64,000 nucleotides of DNA from Pelagibacteraceae bacterium AG-422-I02. Its GTDB lineage: Bacteria > Pseudomonadota > Alphaproteobacteria > Pelagibacterales > Pelagibacteraceae. The notes beneath the pieces were generated by a model. That model ran no database searches. It was not told the DNA's origin and saw only the letters and a program-made list of their open reading frames with translations. Of this stretch, positions 21,113 to 31,116 are shown in pieces. Position 1 is the first letter of the stretch. Each line of letters opens with the position of its first letter. The position numbers and the translations under genes are program-made. The DNA lies in the NCBI GenBank assembly GCA_003213555.1, contig QCMS01000004.1, positions 1 through 64,000 on the forward strand, read 5' to 3'.

Positions 21113-22478
21113 CTAGTTTAAGTTTATGCCTTATCATATAGAGAAATATAAGAGATGGTATCACCATTAAAGCTGTGATTATAAAAAAAATACCCCAGTC
21201 ACCATTTAACCAATCAACCAAAGCTCCTGAGGATGCTGCTAATGTTGTTCGTCCCGCAGTTCCTATTGAAGCCAATAAAGCATATTGAGTTGCCGTGTAA
21301 TTTCTATCTACTAGCATCGAAATGAAAGCGACAAAGGCAACCGTGGCAAAGGCTGCTGCCATATCATCAAATATTACTGCAATAGCAAATAATAATTCTG
21401 ATTTCCCTGACCACGCTAGTAAAGAAAAAAGTAAATTCGTGGATGCCATTAGTATTCCTGAAACAAACATAGCTTTTATCACACCAGATCTAATAGCGAA
21501 CAAACCACCTAGCAATGTAAAAATTACTGTGGTTAACCACCCAAGACCTTTGGAATACAATGCTATATCTGTCTTTGTAAAACCTATTTCTTTATAAAAA
21601 ATTACTGACATTCTGCCAAGAAAAGCCTCCCCAATTTTAAAAAGAAAAATAAAAGCTAATATTGCTAATGCAATATTAAAACCATTTTTTTTAAAAAAAC
21701 TAATAATAGGACCGACCACTGTTCCGGTAATCCATGCGATGGTTTTTGTTAAAAAGTTTGAAGCACCTATTTTATCTTCAATCATTTTGTCAGCAATTTT
21801 TTGAGACTCGCTTTTATCTGTTTGCAAAACTTCGTTTACAAACATTAAACCAATGTTACAGGCTATAATTACAGCACCTAAAATAAGAAAAGTTATTTGC
21901 CAATAATTTTCAAAACCAAAATTTTGTAAGAATTCTGCAGAAGTAAGAGCCACTACACCACCTAATTTATATCCAGTCCACCAACCTACAACCGCCATAG
22001 CGGCACCAGCTTGCATAGATTTTCCCTCATTCTCTCCAATTTGTTCAATTCTTAATGCATCCACCGTTATATCTTGTGTGGCTGAGGCAATTGCAATTAT
22101 CAGACCAACACTTATCACCAACGCTAAATTTGTAGTGGGATTAATTACACTCCAAAATATTAAACTTATGAGGATGATAGATTGCATTAAAACAATCCAA
22201 CCTTTTCTGTGGCCAATTTTATTTGTTAACCAAGGAATTCTAACTCTATCTATAATTGGAGCCCATAAATAGTTGAAAGCATACACTGCAAAAATTAATC
22301 CAGCCCATCCTATAGTACTTCTACTCAAACCATCTTCTTTCAACCAAAGACTTAGACTGCTTCCAATAATGACCCAAGGAAAACCACTTATAGCGCCAAG
22401 TAATAATATTTTGACCATCCTATAATCAAAATAAACTGAAAATGTTTCAGCAAGTGTTTGTTTTTTATATATTTTCAT
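21105..22478 (-). CDS. AmpG-like MFS transporter (muropeptide permease family)
   Basis: FDYRMVKILLLGAISGFPW...SLWLKEDGLSRSTIGWAGL and QDITVDALRIE typical of AmpG-type permeases. Confidence 0.82.
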   Translation of the reverse strand: MKIYKKQTLAETFSVYFDYRMVKILLLGAISGFPWVIIGSSLSLWLKEDGLSRSTIGWAGLIFAVYAFNYLWAPIIDRVRIPWLTNKIGHRKGWIVLMQSIILISLIFWSVINPTTNLALVISVGLIIAIASATQDITVDALRIEQIGENEGKSMQAGAAMAVVGWWTGYKLGGVVALTSAEFLQNFGFENYWQITFLILGAVIIACNIGLMFVNEVLQTDKSESQKIADKMIEDKIGASNFLTKTIAWITGTVVGPIISFFKKNGFNIALAILAFIFLFKIGEAFLGRMSVIFYKEIGFTKTDIALYSKGLGWLTTVIFTLLGGLFAIRSGVIKAMFVSGILMASTNLLFSLLAWSGKSELLFAIAVIFDDMAAAFATVAFVAFISMLVDRNYTATQYALLASIGTAGRTTLAASSGALVDWLNGDWGIFFIITALMVIPSLIFLYMIRHKLKLDD

Positions 22479-22481
22479 AAT

Positions 22482-23930
22482 CTAATTTCTCCAAAAAGAA
22501 GGAAAGAAAAGTACTAGGACAGCGAATAATTCCAATCTTCCAAGCAACATACCGGTCGCTAAAATCCATTTTGATAAATCAGGCAAGCTTTTATAATTTC
22601 CATCAGGTCCAATTATCTCACCTAATCCAGGTCCGACATTAGATATAGAACTTGCAGCTCCAGAAATAGAAGTTACAAAGTCTAACCCACTTATAGACAA
22701 AAGCATCGCAATAATTAAAAAAATGAATAAAAATGAAAAAATAAAAATAATTACAGATCTTATAAAATCATCAGAAATTTTATGATTATTGTATTTGGTT
22801 ATGATAACACTATTTGGATAGATTAATTTTTTTACTTGGTTTTTAAAAAAAATCAAAAGCATTTGTAACCTAAAAATTTTAATACCACATGCCGTTGATC
22901 CAGCGCATCCACCAATAAACATAAGAAACAAGAAAAAAATTAAAGAAAACTTTCCCCATAGACCAAAATCATCAGTGACATAACCCGTACCAGATAAAAT
23001 AGAAATAACATTAAATGAAGAAATTCTTATCTTTTCAAATAAATTTCCCTCATAATTTATAAACAATAAGTAAAAAAACATTACCAATATTGAAATAGTT
23101 AATAAATAAATTAAACCTTTTATTTGTACATCTTGAAAAAATATTTTTTTATTTCCCTGAGCAAATTTTAAATAAGAGATAAAAGGTATGCTACCTAAAA
23201 TTATGAATAAGCTTGCAACAATTTCAACGTTTGAATTTTTAAAGAAACCTATCGAGTCATTATGGGTTGAAAAACCACCGGTTGCAATAGTTGTCATTGC
23301 GTGACAAATACTATCAAATATTGTCATTCCAAATATCCAATAAAAAAAACCACAAAATAAAGTTAGAATTATATAAGTAGAGATTATAATGGCAGCAACT
23401 TCTATAGTTCTTGGTAAAATTTTTTCAGTACTATCTGGACCTTCCATTTTAAAAAGCTGCATTCCACCAACTTTTAATAATGGCAAAATCGTAATAGCCA
23501 TTACAACAATACCAATTCCGCCTAACCACTGCATGATAGCTCTCCATAATAAAATACTTTTGGGGCTATTATCTAAGTCAGTTATAATGGTTGCACCAGT
23601 AGTAGTTATACCTGACATACTTTCGAAAAAAGCATCACTGAATGAAAATGTTTGATTTGATAGAACGAAAGGTAGGCTTCCAAATATTGCGACAGCCACC
23701 CAAGCAAGTGTTGAGAATAAAAAAGTTTGTCTTAGGTTTAATTTTAAATCTTTTTCAAGGTTAGCTAATATGCATAAAATACCAATAAATATTGTTACAA
23801 AAGAGGATGAGATAAAGCTGTGGCTATTTTCTTTATATATAACTTGCATTGAATATGGCGCAAGCATTGAAAGCCCCAGCACGATGAGCAATACGCCAAT
23901 TAAGAAAAAAACAGTTTTGTTACTGGTCAT
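22482..23930 (-). CDS. trkH: TrkH-family potassium uptake protein
   Basis: Selectivity-filter-like segments (SGITTTGAT, TIATGGFST, GGCAGSTACGIK, NVGPGLG). Confidence 0.93.
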   Translation of the reverse strand: MTSNKTVFFLIGVLLIVLGLSMLAPYSMQVIYKENSHSFISSSFVTIFIGILCILANLEKDLKLNLRQTFLFSTLAWVAVAIFGSLPFVLSNQTFSFSDAFFESMSGITTTGATIITDLDNSPKSILLWRAIMQWLGGIGIVVMAITILPLLKVGGMQLFKMEGPDSTEKILPRTIEVAAIIISTYIILTLFCGFFYWIFGMTIFDSICHAMTTIATGGFSTHNDSIGFFKNSNVEIVASLFIILGSIPFISYLKFAQGNKKIFFQDVQIKGLIYLLTISILVMFFYLLFINYEGNLFEKIRISSFNVISILSGTGYVTDDFGLWGKFSLIFFLFLMFIGGCAGSTACGIKIFRLQMLLIFFKNQVKKLIYPNSVIITKYNNHKISDDFIRSVIIFIFSFLFIFLIIAMLLSISGLDFVTSISGAASSISNVGPGLGEIIGPDGNYKSLPDLSKWILATGMLLGRLELFAVLVLFFPSFWRN

Positions 23931-24023
23931 TAAAAATGAGATTATTTAAATAGTTTCAAAATTCAACTTAATATGACGTAATTATATCTGTATTTTGCAT
24001 ATAAAATTTAATAAACCATTACT

Positions 24024-25592
24024 ATGCTGGATAATAACTTAATTAAATCTACTTCATCCTGGCCTTTTGTTGAAATTAGAAAGCTCTTAAAAGATAGAAA
24101 AGATATCATCAAAAAAAAAGGTAAAATAACTTTTCAAACCGGTTACGGACCTAGTGGATTACCGCATATAGGTACCTTTGGAGAAGTTGCTAGGACTACT
24201 ATGATGATAAATGCTTTAAATCATATAGAAAAAATTAATCATGAATTGATTACATTCTCTGATGATATGGATGGATTAAGAAAGGTGCCTGATAATATTA
24301 GTAATGATCAAGTTTTGAGAGATAATTTAGGGAAACCATTAACAAATATTCCTGATCCATTTAAAACATATAACAGTTTCGGCGAGCATAATAATGAGAT
24401 GCTTAAAAAATTTTTAAATAAATTTAATTTTAAATTTATTTTTAAAAGCTCAACAAAAAATTATAAAAATGGTATTTTTAACAAATCACTTTTAAGAGTT
24501 GCAGAAAAATATGAGGATGTAATGAATTTTATTCTTCCAACTCTGCGAGAGGAAAGAAGAAAAACGTACTGTCCATTTTTACCGATTTGCCCAAAAACTG
24601 GAAAAGTATTGGAGATACCATTATTAGAAATAGATAAAAAAACTGGAAAGGCAGTTTTCGACAATAATGGTGAAAAACTTGAAACAAGTATTTTGGACGG
24701 AAAATCTAAACTTCAGTGGAAAGTAGATTGGGCAATGAGATGGTTTACTTTCGATGTTGACTTTGAAATGTATGGAAAAGATTTAACTGAGAGTGCTATT
24801 TTATCTAATAAAATTTGCAAGACACTTGGAAAAAATCCTCCAAATGGTTTTGCCTATGAACTTTTTTTAGATGAAAAAGGAGAGAAAATTTCAAAATCAA
24901 AAGGAAACGGAATTTCTATAGATCAGTGGCTTAGATACGCATCACCAGAGAGTCTCTCTCTTTATATGTACCCAAATCCAAAAAGAGCAAAAAAACTTTA
25001 CGCAGAGGTTGTACCTAAAACAGTTGATGAATATTTAACAAGTATTGAAAAATATCCAAGTCAAAAAGAAAAAGACCAAATTTTAAATCCTGTTTGGCAT
25101 GTACATAATGGCAAGCCACCAACAGAGAAAATAGTAATGTCTTTTTCAATGTTATTAAATTTAGTTGGGTCTAGCAATGCAGACAGTAAAGAAATTTTAT
25201 GGAAGTTTATAAATAGATTTCATCAAGAGATTAAACCAAAAGACTATCCAATCCTGAATGGATTAACAAAGTTTGCAATAAACTATTTCAAAGATAAAGT
25301 TGAACCAAATAAAAAATTTAAAAGACCTTCATCAGATGAGAAGAAAGCGTTAGAAAATCTTGTTTCAAAATTATCTGAAATAAAACAAAATTTAAAACCC
25401 GAAGAAATTCAAACAATTGTATATGCGACAGGTAAAGAAAATGGATACGAGCAAAATCTACGAGATTGGTTTAAATTAATTTATGAAGTAGTATTCGGAG
25501 AGGAAAATGGACCAAGGATGGGTTATTTTGTCAGCTTTTTTGGATTGAAAGAGACAATTGAGCTAATGAAAGATAAAATAAAAAATAATTAA
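24024..25592 (+). CDS. lysK: Lysyl-tRNA synthetase, class I
   Basis: Class I signatures GPSGLPHIGTF (HIGH-like) and KISKSKGN (KMSKS-like). Confidence 0.93.
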   Translation: MLDNNLIKSTSSWPFVEIRKLLKDRKDIIKKKGKITFQTGYGPSGLPHIGTFGEVARTTMMINALNHIEKINHELITFSDDMDGLRKVPDNISNDQVLRDNLGKPLTNIPDPFKTYNSFGEHNNEMLKKFLNKFNFKFIFKSSTKNYKNGIFNKSLLRVAEKYEDVMNFILPTLREERRKTYCPFLPICPKTGKVLEIPLLEIDKKTGKAVFDNNGEKLETSILDGKSKLQWKVDWAMRWFTFDVDFEMYGKDLTESAILSNKICKTLGKNPPNGFAYELFLDEKGEKISKSKGNGISIDQWLRYASPESLSLYMYPNPKRAKKLYAEVVPKTVDEYLTSIEKYPSQKEKDQILNPVWHVHNGKPPTEKIVMSFSMLLNLVGSSNADSKEILWKFINRFHQEIKPKDYPILNGLTKFAINYFKDKVEPNKKFKRPSSDEKKALENLVSKLSEIKQNLKPEEIQTIVYATGKENGYEQNLRDWFKLIYEVVFGEENGPRMGYFVSFFGLKETIELMKDKIKNN

Positions 25593-26638
25593 TGTTTTCA
25601 ATTTTAAGACCTTATATATTTTCGTTAGATCCTGAAGTGGCTCATGATTTAGCTATAAAATCACTGAAAGCAAACATTTTACCTAAAAGTTTTTTTAATG
25701 TTGAAAGTGAAGAAATGCTTGAGACAAATTTTTTAGGCAAAACGGTTTCAAATCCAATCGGTTTAGCCGCAGGTTTTGATAAAAGTGCCGAGGTTTATAA
25801 TTCTCTTTTTAAATTTGGCTTTGGTTTTATTGAGGTAGGCACCGTCACTCCAAAACAGCAATTGGGAAATCCAAAACCAAGAATATTTAGACTTGAGAAA
25901 GACCAGGCACTTATAAATCGTCTTGGATTTAACAATCATGGATCAGAAACAGTATCAAGGAGAATATCAAATAATCAACCTGATGGATTTTTAGGAATTA
26001 ATATTGGGCCAAATAAAGAAACAAAAAATAAAGAAGATGACTATTATATTTGTCTTTCAAGACTTGGAATGTACGCTGGATATATAACAATTAATATCTC
26101 CTCGCCGAATACTGAAGGTTTAAGAGATTTCCATGATCAAGGTGAGATGAAAAAACTTTTAACTGGAATAAATAAAATTATAAAACAAAAAAAAATCAAC
26201 TGCCCAATAGCGATTAAAATATCACCAGATATAAATGATAATGAAATAAGTAAAATAGTTGAATTAGTGAGTATCCATAAAATACAAGGTATAATAGTTT
26301 CTAATACAACAGATAGTAATCGTGATAATCTCTCTGATATTAAAAAACATGAAGTTGGTGGATTATCAGGACAACCGCTTAAAGATATTTCAACAAATTT
26401 AATTAAAAAATTCTATAAAGAAACCAAGGGTAATATTAATCTAATAGGAGTCGGCGGAGTGGACTCCGGAGAGAGTGCTTTTGAAAAAATAACAGCAGGC
26501 GCTGATGCGGTTCAACTATATACAGGTATGGTTTACAAAGGGCCGGGTATTGTTAAAGAGATTAAAAAAGACTTAATATCGATTTTAAAAAAAGAAAATC
26601 TCAAAAATGTTAGTGAAGCAGTTGGAATTAACGCTTGA
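25592..26638 (+). CDS. pyrD: Dihydroorotate dehydrogenase (quinone)
   Basis: NPIGLAAGFDKSAEVYN, INISSPNTEGLRD, VGGVDSGESAFEKI. Confidence 0.97.
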   Translation: MFSILRPYIFSLDPEVAHDLAIKSLKANILPKSFFNVESEEMLETNFLGKTVSNPIGLAAGFDKSAEVYNSLFKFGFGFIEVGTVTPKQQLGNPKPRIFRLEKDQALINRLGFNNHGSETVSRRISNNQPDGFLGINIGPNKETKNKEDDYYICLSRLGMYAGYITINISSPNTEGLRDFHDQGEMKKLLTGINKIIKQKKINCPIAIKISPDINDNEISKIVELVSIHKIQGIIVSNTTDSNRDNLSDIKKHEVGGLSGQPLKDISTNLIKKFYKETKGNINLIGVGGVDSGESAFEKITAGADAVQLYTGMVYKGPGIVKEIKKDLISILKKENLKNVSEAVGINA

Positions 26639-26663
26639 CCCCAATGTATACACGAATTATATA
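26635..26663 (+). promoter_or_regulatory. Putative sigma70 promoter for rpmB (TTGACC-N17-TATATA)
   Basis: TTGACC 26635-26640 containing pyrD TGA stop; 17-nt spacer; TATATA 26658-26663; rpmB ATG at 26680. Confidence 0.6.
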
Positions 26664-26679
26664 ACACCAGGAAAAAAAT

Positions 26680-26958
26680 ATGTCTAAAAGATGTGAATTA
26701 ACAGGAATATCACCATTAAAAGGTCATAACGTTAGCCACGCTAAAAATAAAACTAAAAGAAGATTTTTACCTAATTTGAAGAAAGTCACTTTTAGAAGCG
26801 ATATCTTAAAAAAAGATATTAAATTAAATGTAGCTAACGCTGCTTTAAGAACTGTAGATTTTAAAGGCGGTTTAGATAAGTTTTTAATATCAGCGAAAAA
26901 CGCTAAACTATCAAAAAAAGTTAAAAAAATTAAAGCTTCAATTTCAGCAAAATCATAA
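26680..26958 (+). CDS. rpmB: 50S ribosomal protein L28
   Basis: MSKRCELTGISPLKGHNVSHAKNKTKRRFLPNL. Confidence 0.98.
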   Translation: MSKRCELTGISPLKGHNVSHAKNKTKRRFLPNLKKVTFRSDILKKDIKLNVANAALRTVDFKGGLDKFLISAKNAKLSKKVKKIKASISAKS

Positions 26959-26965
26959 TTTTACA

Positions 26966-27541
26966 ATGAATTTATTTTACAAACTCTCTCTTCTAATGGG
27001 TTTGGTTGTAGTCCTTTCAAATTACTTAGTCCAATTTCCGATTCAATATTTAGGATTAAATGAAATCCTAACTTATGGGGCCTTTAGTTACCCGATCACT
27101 TTTTTAATAACAGATCTAGCAAACCGCGCTTACGGCAAATTAGTAGCAAGAAAAGTTGTGTATGTAGGATTTGCTATTGGGGTTCTTTTAACATTATTTG
27201 TATCAACTAATTTTTCAGATATTATTTCTATAAGAGTTGCTATTGGTTCTGGAGTTGCATTTTTTATTGCTCAAAACTTAGATGTTCAAATCTTTGACTC
27301 TTTAAGAAATAAAATATGGTACGCAGCTCCTCTCACATCATCAATAATTGGATCTGTAACTGATACTTTTTTATTTTTTTCAATTGCCTTTTATGCAACA
27401 GGAATACCTTGGGTGACTCTAGCTTTTGGAGATTTAGCAGTTAAGCTATTTATAGCATTGGTAATGTTAATTCCATTTAGATTACTAATTTATAAAATAA
27501 AAGACTTTTCGGAAAGTCCGGTTTCAAAAATAAAGAATTAG
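26966..27541 (+). CDS. Queuosine precursor transporter (YhhQ family)
   Basis: Multi-pass protein with [24 protein letters not shown] and [12 protein letters not shown] motifs. Confidence 0.85.
   Translation: MNLFYKLSLLMGLVVVLSNYLVQFPIQYLGLNEILTYGAFSYPITFLITDLANRAYGKLVARKVVYVGFAIGVLLTLFVSTNFSDIISIRVAIGSGVAFFIAQNLDVQIFDSLRNKIWYAAPLTSSIIGSVTDTFLFFSIAFYATGIPWVTLAFGDLAVKLFIALVMLIPFRLLIYKIKDFSESPVSKIKN
27503..27518 (-). terminator. Putative intrinsic terminator of cobT, inside the antisense 3' end of the YhhQ gene
   Basis: Reverse strand: GACTTT-CCGA-AAAGTC followed by TTTTATTTTATA. Confidence 0.5.
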
Positions 27542-29337
27542 TGAATTGTTCTTTTATTCTTTTCGACAAATAAGTCAGTTAGCTGATTAATCATCACATC
27601 ACCTAAATCCTGAACATCTGTAATTTTTACAGCTTGGTTATAGTATCTTGTTACATCATGACCAATACCAATAGCTAATAATTCAATGTTTGTTTTGTTC
27701 TCAATCCATTTAACTGTTTTTTTGAGGTTAGACTCTAGATAATCACTGGTATTGGTTGATAAAGTAGAGTCGTCTACTGGAGCTCCATCTGAGATAACCA
27801 TAAGGATTTTTCTTTCTTCTTTTCTTCTATTCATTTTGTTGTAAGCCCATTTGAGTGCTTCACCATCAATATTCTCTTTTAATAATCCTTCTTTAAGCAT
27901 TAGACCCATATTATTTTTAGCTTGTCTCCAAGGTGTGTCGGCTGATTTATAAATAATATGTCTGAGATCATTTAACCTTCCTGGTAAAGTTGGTTTATCA
28001 TTTTTCATCCATTTTTCTCTAGAAGATCCTCCTTTCCAATGTTTTGTAGTAAAGCCAAGTATTTCTACTTTGACCGCACATCTTTCTAATGTTCTAGATA
28101 GAATGTCGGCACAGATTGCCGCTACTGAAATAGGTTTGCCTCTCATTGAACCGGAGTTATCAATTAAAATTGTTACCAACGTGTCTTTAAATTCAATATC
28201 TTTTTCTTTTTTAAAAGATAGAGAGTTAAATGGATCCATGATTATTCTTGGTAATTTTGATGTGTCTAATAAACCTTCTTCGAGGTCGAAGTTCCAAGAC
28301 CTATTTTGTTTGGCTAAAAGTTTTCTCTGTAATTTATTTGCAAGTTTAGAGATAAAATTTTTAAGCTGTAATAATTGTTGATCTAAATTTTTTCTTAGTC
28401 TTGTAAGTTCTTCAGCACCCTCCAATTCCTCTGCTTTAATAGTTTCATCAAATTCTTCAGTGTAAGTTTTATAATTTACGTCACCTAAAGCGCTTCTCCC
28501 TTTTTTTCGTAAATCTGGTTGAGAACTGTCTTCTATTTCAACTTCTTCCTCAGCTTGATCTGACTCTTTGGCCTCATTTTCAAGATCAGGCATACCAGAA
28601 TCTATAGACATTTCTTCTTGCTTATCCTCTTTTTCTTTTGCCTGTTTTTCCTGATTATCTGGTTTATTTTGCTTATCGTCGTTATTTTTTTCATCATCTT
28701 TTTTTTCCTCTTCATCTAAATTTTCGTCAAGATTCATATCTGTAATTAGCTCAGAAATAAGGGAATTAAATTTTTCCTGATCTAAGGTAAACTCATTTAG
28801 TTGACCGATTTTACCTTTAAATTTCTCATTTAAATCTTTTTTGTATGACTTCAGTTTTTTATCGATTTGGTTATTATTTTTAAAATCAAGAAATTTTGTT
28901 CTTAAATAATTTTCAAAAGACTCAACAATTTTATCTTCACTGCTTTTAAGATCTAAACCATTCACTCTTTCTTGGTAAAAAGTTTCAATATTATTTTTTA
29001 CTCCTTTGAAATAGCTAGTTCCAATTTTTTCACATCTAATTTTTTCAGAAATCCTATATAATTGTTTAGATATATTTCCATTAGGCTCATATTGTTTAAA
29101 AATTTTTGGGTCAGAGAATCTATGTCTCAAGGACTTAGAGTCTGCTAACGCTCTTATTTGGTTATAATTCAATTTATTATTAATTTGACTTAGTTCAGGC
29201 AGTTTAATTGAATTTATTCCAGATTTAGAACCATCATTACCAAAAGAAACTTCGATTTTTTCTGAATTAGATAGTGATCTTACTGTAGAACTTATTGCAG
29301 TTTTAAAATCAGCTATTTTTTCTTTTTTATTTTCCAC
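27538..29337 (-). CDS. cobT: CobT-like protein (acidic linker plus VWA/MIDAS domain); GTG start proposed at 29337
   Basis: [20 protein letters not shown] (MIDAS), acidic low-complexity linker; GTG start 1 nt after cobS TAA instead of the 44-nt overlap in the ORF track (27538..29382). Confidence 0.9.
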   Translation of the reverse strand: MENKKEKIADFKTAISSTVRSLSNSEKIEVSFGNDGSKSGINSIKLPELSQINNKLNYNQIRALADSKSLRHRFSDPKIFKQYEPNGNISKQLYRISEKIRCEKIGTSYFKGVKNNIETFYQERVNGLDLKSSEDKIVESFENYLRTKFLDFKNNNQIDKKLKSYKKDLNEKFKGKIGQLNEFTLDQEKFNSLISELITDMNLDENLDEEEKKDDEKNNDDKQNKPDNQEKQAKEKEDKQEEMSIDSGMPDLENEAKESDQAEEEVEIEDSSQPDLRKKGRSALGDVNYKTYTEEFDETIKAEELEGAEELTRLRKNLDQQLLQLKNFISKLANKLQRKLLAKQNRSWNFDLEEGLLDTSKLPRIIMDPFNSLSFKKEKDIEFKDTLVTILIDNSGSMRGKPISVAAICADILSRTLERCAVKVEILGFTTKHWKGGSSREKWMKNDKPTLPGRLNDLRHIIYKSADTPWRQAKNNMGLMLKEGLLKENIDGEALKWAYNKMNRRKEERKILMVISDGAPVDDSTLSTNTSDYLESNLKKTVKWIENKTNIELLAIGIGHDVTRYYNQAVKITDVQDLGDVMINQLTDLFVEKNKRTIH

Positions 29338-29338
29338 T

Positions 29339-30316
29339 TTATAAAGTGATATTAATAGAAGACTCCGGCAAGTCTTCACCAAAACATCTTTGGTAATACT
29401 CAGAAATTATTTTTTTCTCTAACTCATCACATTTATTTAAAAATGTAATTCTAAAAGCGTATCCTTGATCCTTAAATATACTTGTATTTTCTGCCCAATG
29501 TAAAACTGTTCGAGGACTCATTACAGTGGAGATATCACCATTTACAAATCCCTTTCTCGTAAGATCGGCAACTTTTATCATATTTGATAAAAGCTCTTTT
29601 CCCTCTTTATTATTTAAGTTTTTATTTTTAGCTAAAACGATTTCTAATTCTTTTTCAAATGGTAGATAATTTAATGTAGAAACTATGTTCCATCTATCCA
29701 TCTGTCCTTGGTTAATTTGTTGAGTACCGTGGTATAAACCAGTTGTATCACCTAAACCCACAGTGTTAGTCGTGGCAAAGATTCTAAATAAATCGTGCTG
29801 TTGTAAAACTTTATTTTTATCTAATAATGTAAAACTTCCCTCGCTCTCCAAAACTCTTTGAATTACAAACATTACGTCTGGTCTTCCGGCGTCGTATTCA
29901 TCAAAAACTAAAGCTACTGGATTTTGGATTGACCAAGGTAAAATTCCTTCTTTAAATTCAGTAATCTGTTTTCCATCTTTTAAAACAATTGCATCTTTTC
30001 CAATTAAATCTATTCTACTTATGTGACTATCTAAATTTACTCTAACACATGGCCAATTTAGTCTTGCAGCCACTTGTTCTATATGAGTAGATTTTCCTGT
30101 TCCATGGTAACCTTGTATCAAAACTCTCTTATTAAAAGAGAAACCTGCTAAAATTGCTAAGGTCGTATCTTTATCAAACTTGTAATCAGGATCTATTTTC
30201 GGGACATATTCATTTTTTTTTGAAAACGCTCCTACCTGCATGTCACTTTCAAATCCAAAAGTTTGCTTAACTGACAATTTAATATCTGTTTTTTGTAAAA
30301 ATTGTTCTGAACTCAT
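29339..30316 (-). CDS. cobS: CobS-like AAA+ ATPase (MoxR-related)
   Basis: Walker [16 protein letters not shown], Walker [14 protein letters not shown]; CobS-type N-terminus. Confidence 0.93.
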   Translation of the reverse strand: MSSEQFLQKTDIKLSVKQTFGFESDMQVGAFSKKNEYVPKIDPDYKFDKDTTLAILAGFSFNKRVLIQGYHGTGKSTHIEQVAARLNWPCVRVNLDSHISRIDLIGKDAIVLKDGKQITEFKEGILPWSIQNPVALVFDEYDAGRPDVMFVIQRVLESEGSFTLLDKNKVLQQHDLFRIFATTNTVGLGDTTGLYHGTQQINQGQMDRWNIVSTLNYLPFEKELEIVLAKNKNLNNKEGKELLSNMIKVADLTRKGFVNGDISTVMSPRTVLHWAENTSIFKDQGYAFRITFLNKCDELEKKIISEYYQRCFGEDLPESSINITL

Positions 30317-30828
30317 TTTTTTCCTAAAGTTTTTTTAAGTTGACTATATGCCAAAGTAATTTTTTTTAATTTATCTTCAAATTTTTTATTTCCTTGGTTT
30401 TTATCAGGATGATACTTTTTTACAAGTTCTTTGAATTTTGATTGAATTTGCTCCCATTTTACCTCTTCATTTAATTCCATTACCTGCAGAGCGTCCTTGT
30501 CTTGCTGTGACACTTTTGTTTTTTTAAAATCCCTGTAGTTTGAGCTTTTGAAGATATTTAATTTATCATCTAAAGCATTATTCCACAAAATACTAAAAAA
30601 ATTATCTGATGAACCAAAAGTTTTTGTAGATTTATGCCATGTTAAATCAGATTTTATAAAAAACTCTATTTCTTGATCGTTCATATTTTCAAAATAATTC
30701 CAGTTTTTATTAAAAATTTTAATATGATTTAAACAAAGTAATCTATATTTTTTACTATTATCTTTTTCTATAGGCGCTTTATAAGAGCCAATTTCATTAC
30801 AATTTTCCCAATCACAAATAATTTTCAT
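30313..30828 (-). CDS. J-domain protein
   Basis: C-terminal J domain with HPD motif ([13 protein letters not shown]); overlaps cobS start by 4 nt. Confidence 0.9.
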   Translation of the reverse strand: MKIICDWENCNEIGSYKAPIEKDNSKKYRLLCLNHIKIFNKNWNYFENMNDQEIEFFIKSDLTWHKSTKTFGSSDNFFSILWNNALDDKLNIFKSSNYRDFKKTKVSQQDKDALQVMELNEEVKWEQIQSKFKELVKKYHPDKNQGNKKFEDKLKKITLAYSQLKKTLGKK

Positions 30829-30858
30829 TGAGTAATTCTATATAGTAAAATCATTTTA

Positions 30859-31116
30859 ATGAAAAATTATTTTGATGAAATTTGCAAAAAAATAAAAAAA
30901 GAAATTGAAATTGAAGATATCAAAATTGTTGATAATTCTCATAAACATAAAAAGCACAAATTTTATTCATCAGAAAAATTTCATCTTCAATTAAATATTA
31001 AATCGATATATTTGAATTCCCTATCTAGAGTGAGTGCCCAAAAAATAATTATGAAAATTTTAAGAAACGACCTTAAAACAAAAATTCATGCTTTAGAGAT
31101 TAGAATTGAGAAATAA
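30859..31116 (+). CDS. BolA family protein
   Basis: 85 aa, DNSHKHKKHKFYSSEKFHLQLNI... SRVSAQKIIMKILRNDLKTKIHALEI. Confidence 0.88.
   Translation: MKNYFDEICKKIKKEIEIEDIKIVDNSHKHKKHKFYSSEKFHLQLNIKSIYLNSLSRVSAQKIIMKILRNDLKTKIHALEIRIEK

Noticed and set aside
21322-21597. 91-aa plus-strand ORF
   Set aside because: Antisense to the well-supported AmpG-like gene; low-complexity Ala/Ile composition from the shadow frame.
27538-30316. cobS/cobT as evidence of cobalamin biosynthesis
   Set aside because: No cobN or corrin-ring genes in the window; the pair alone does not support B12 synthesis.
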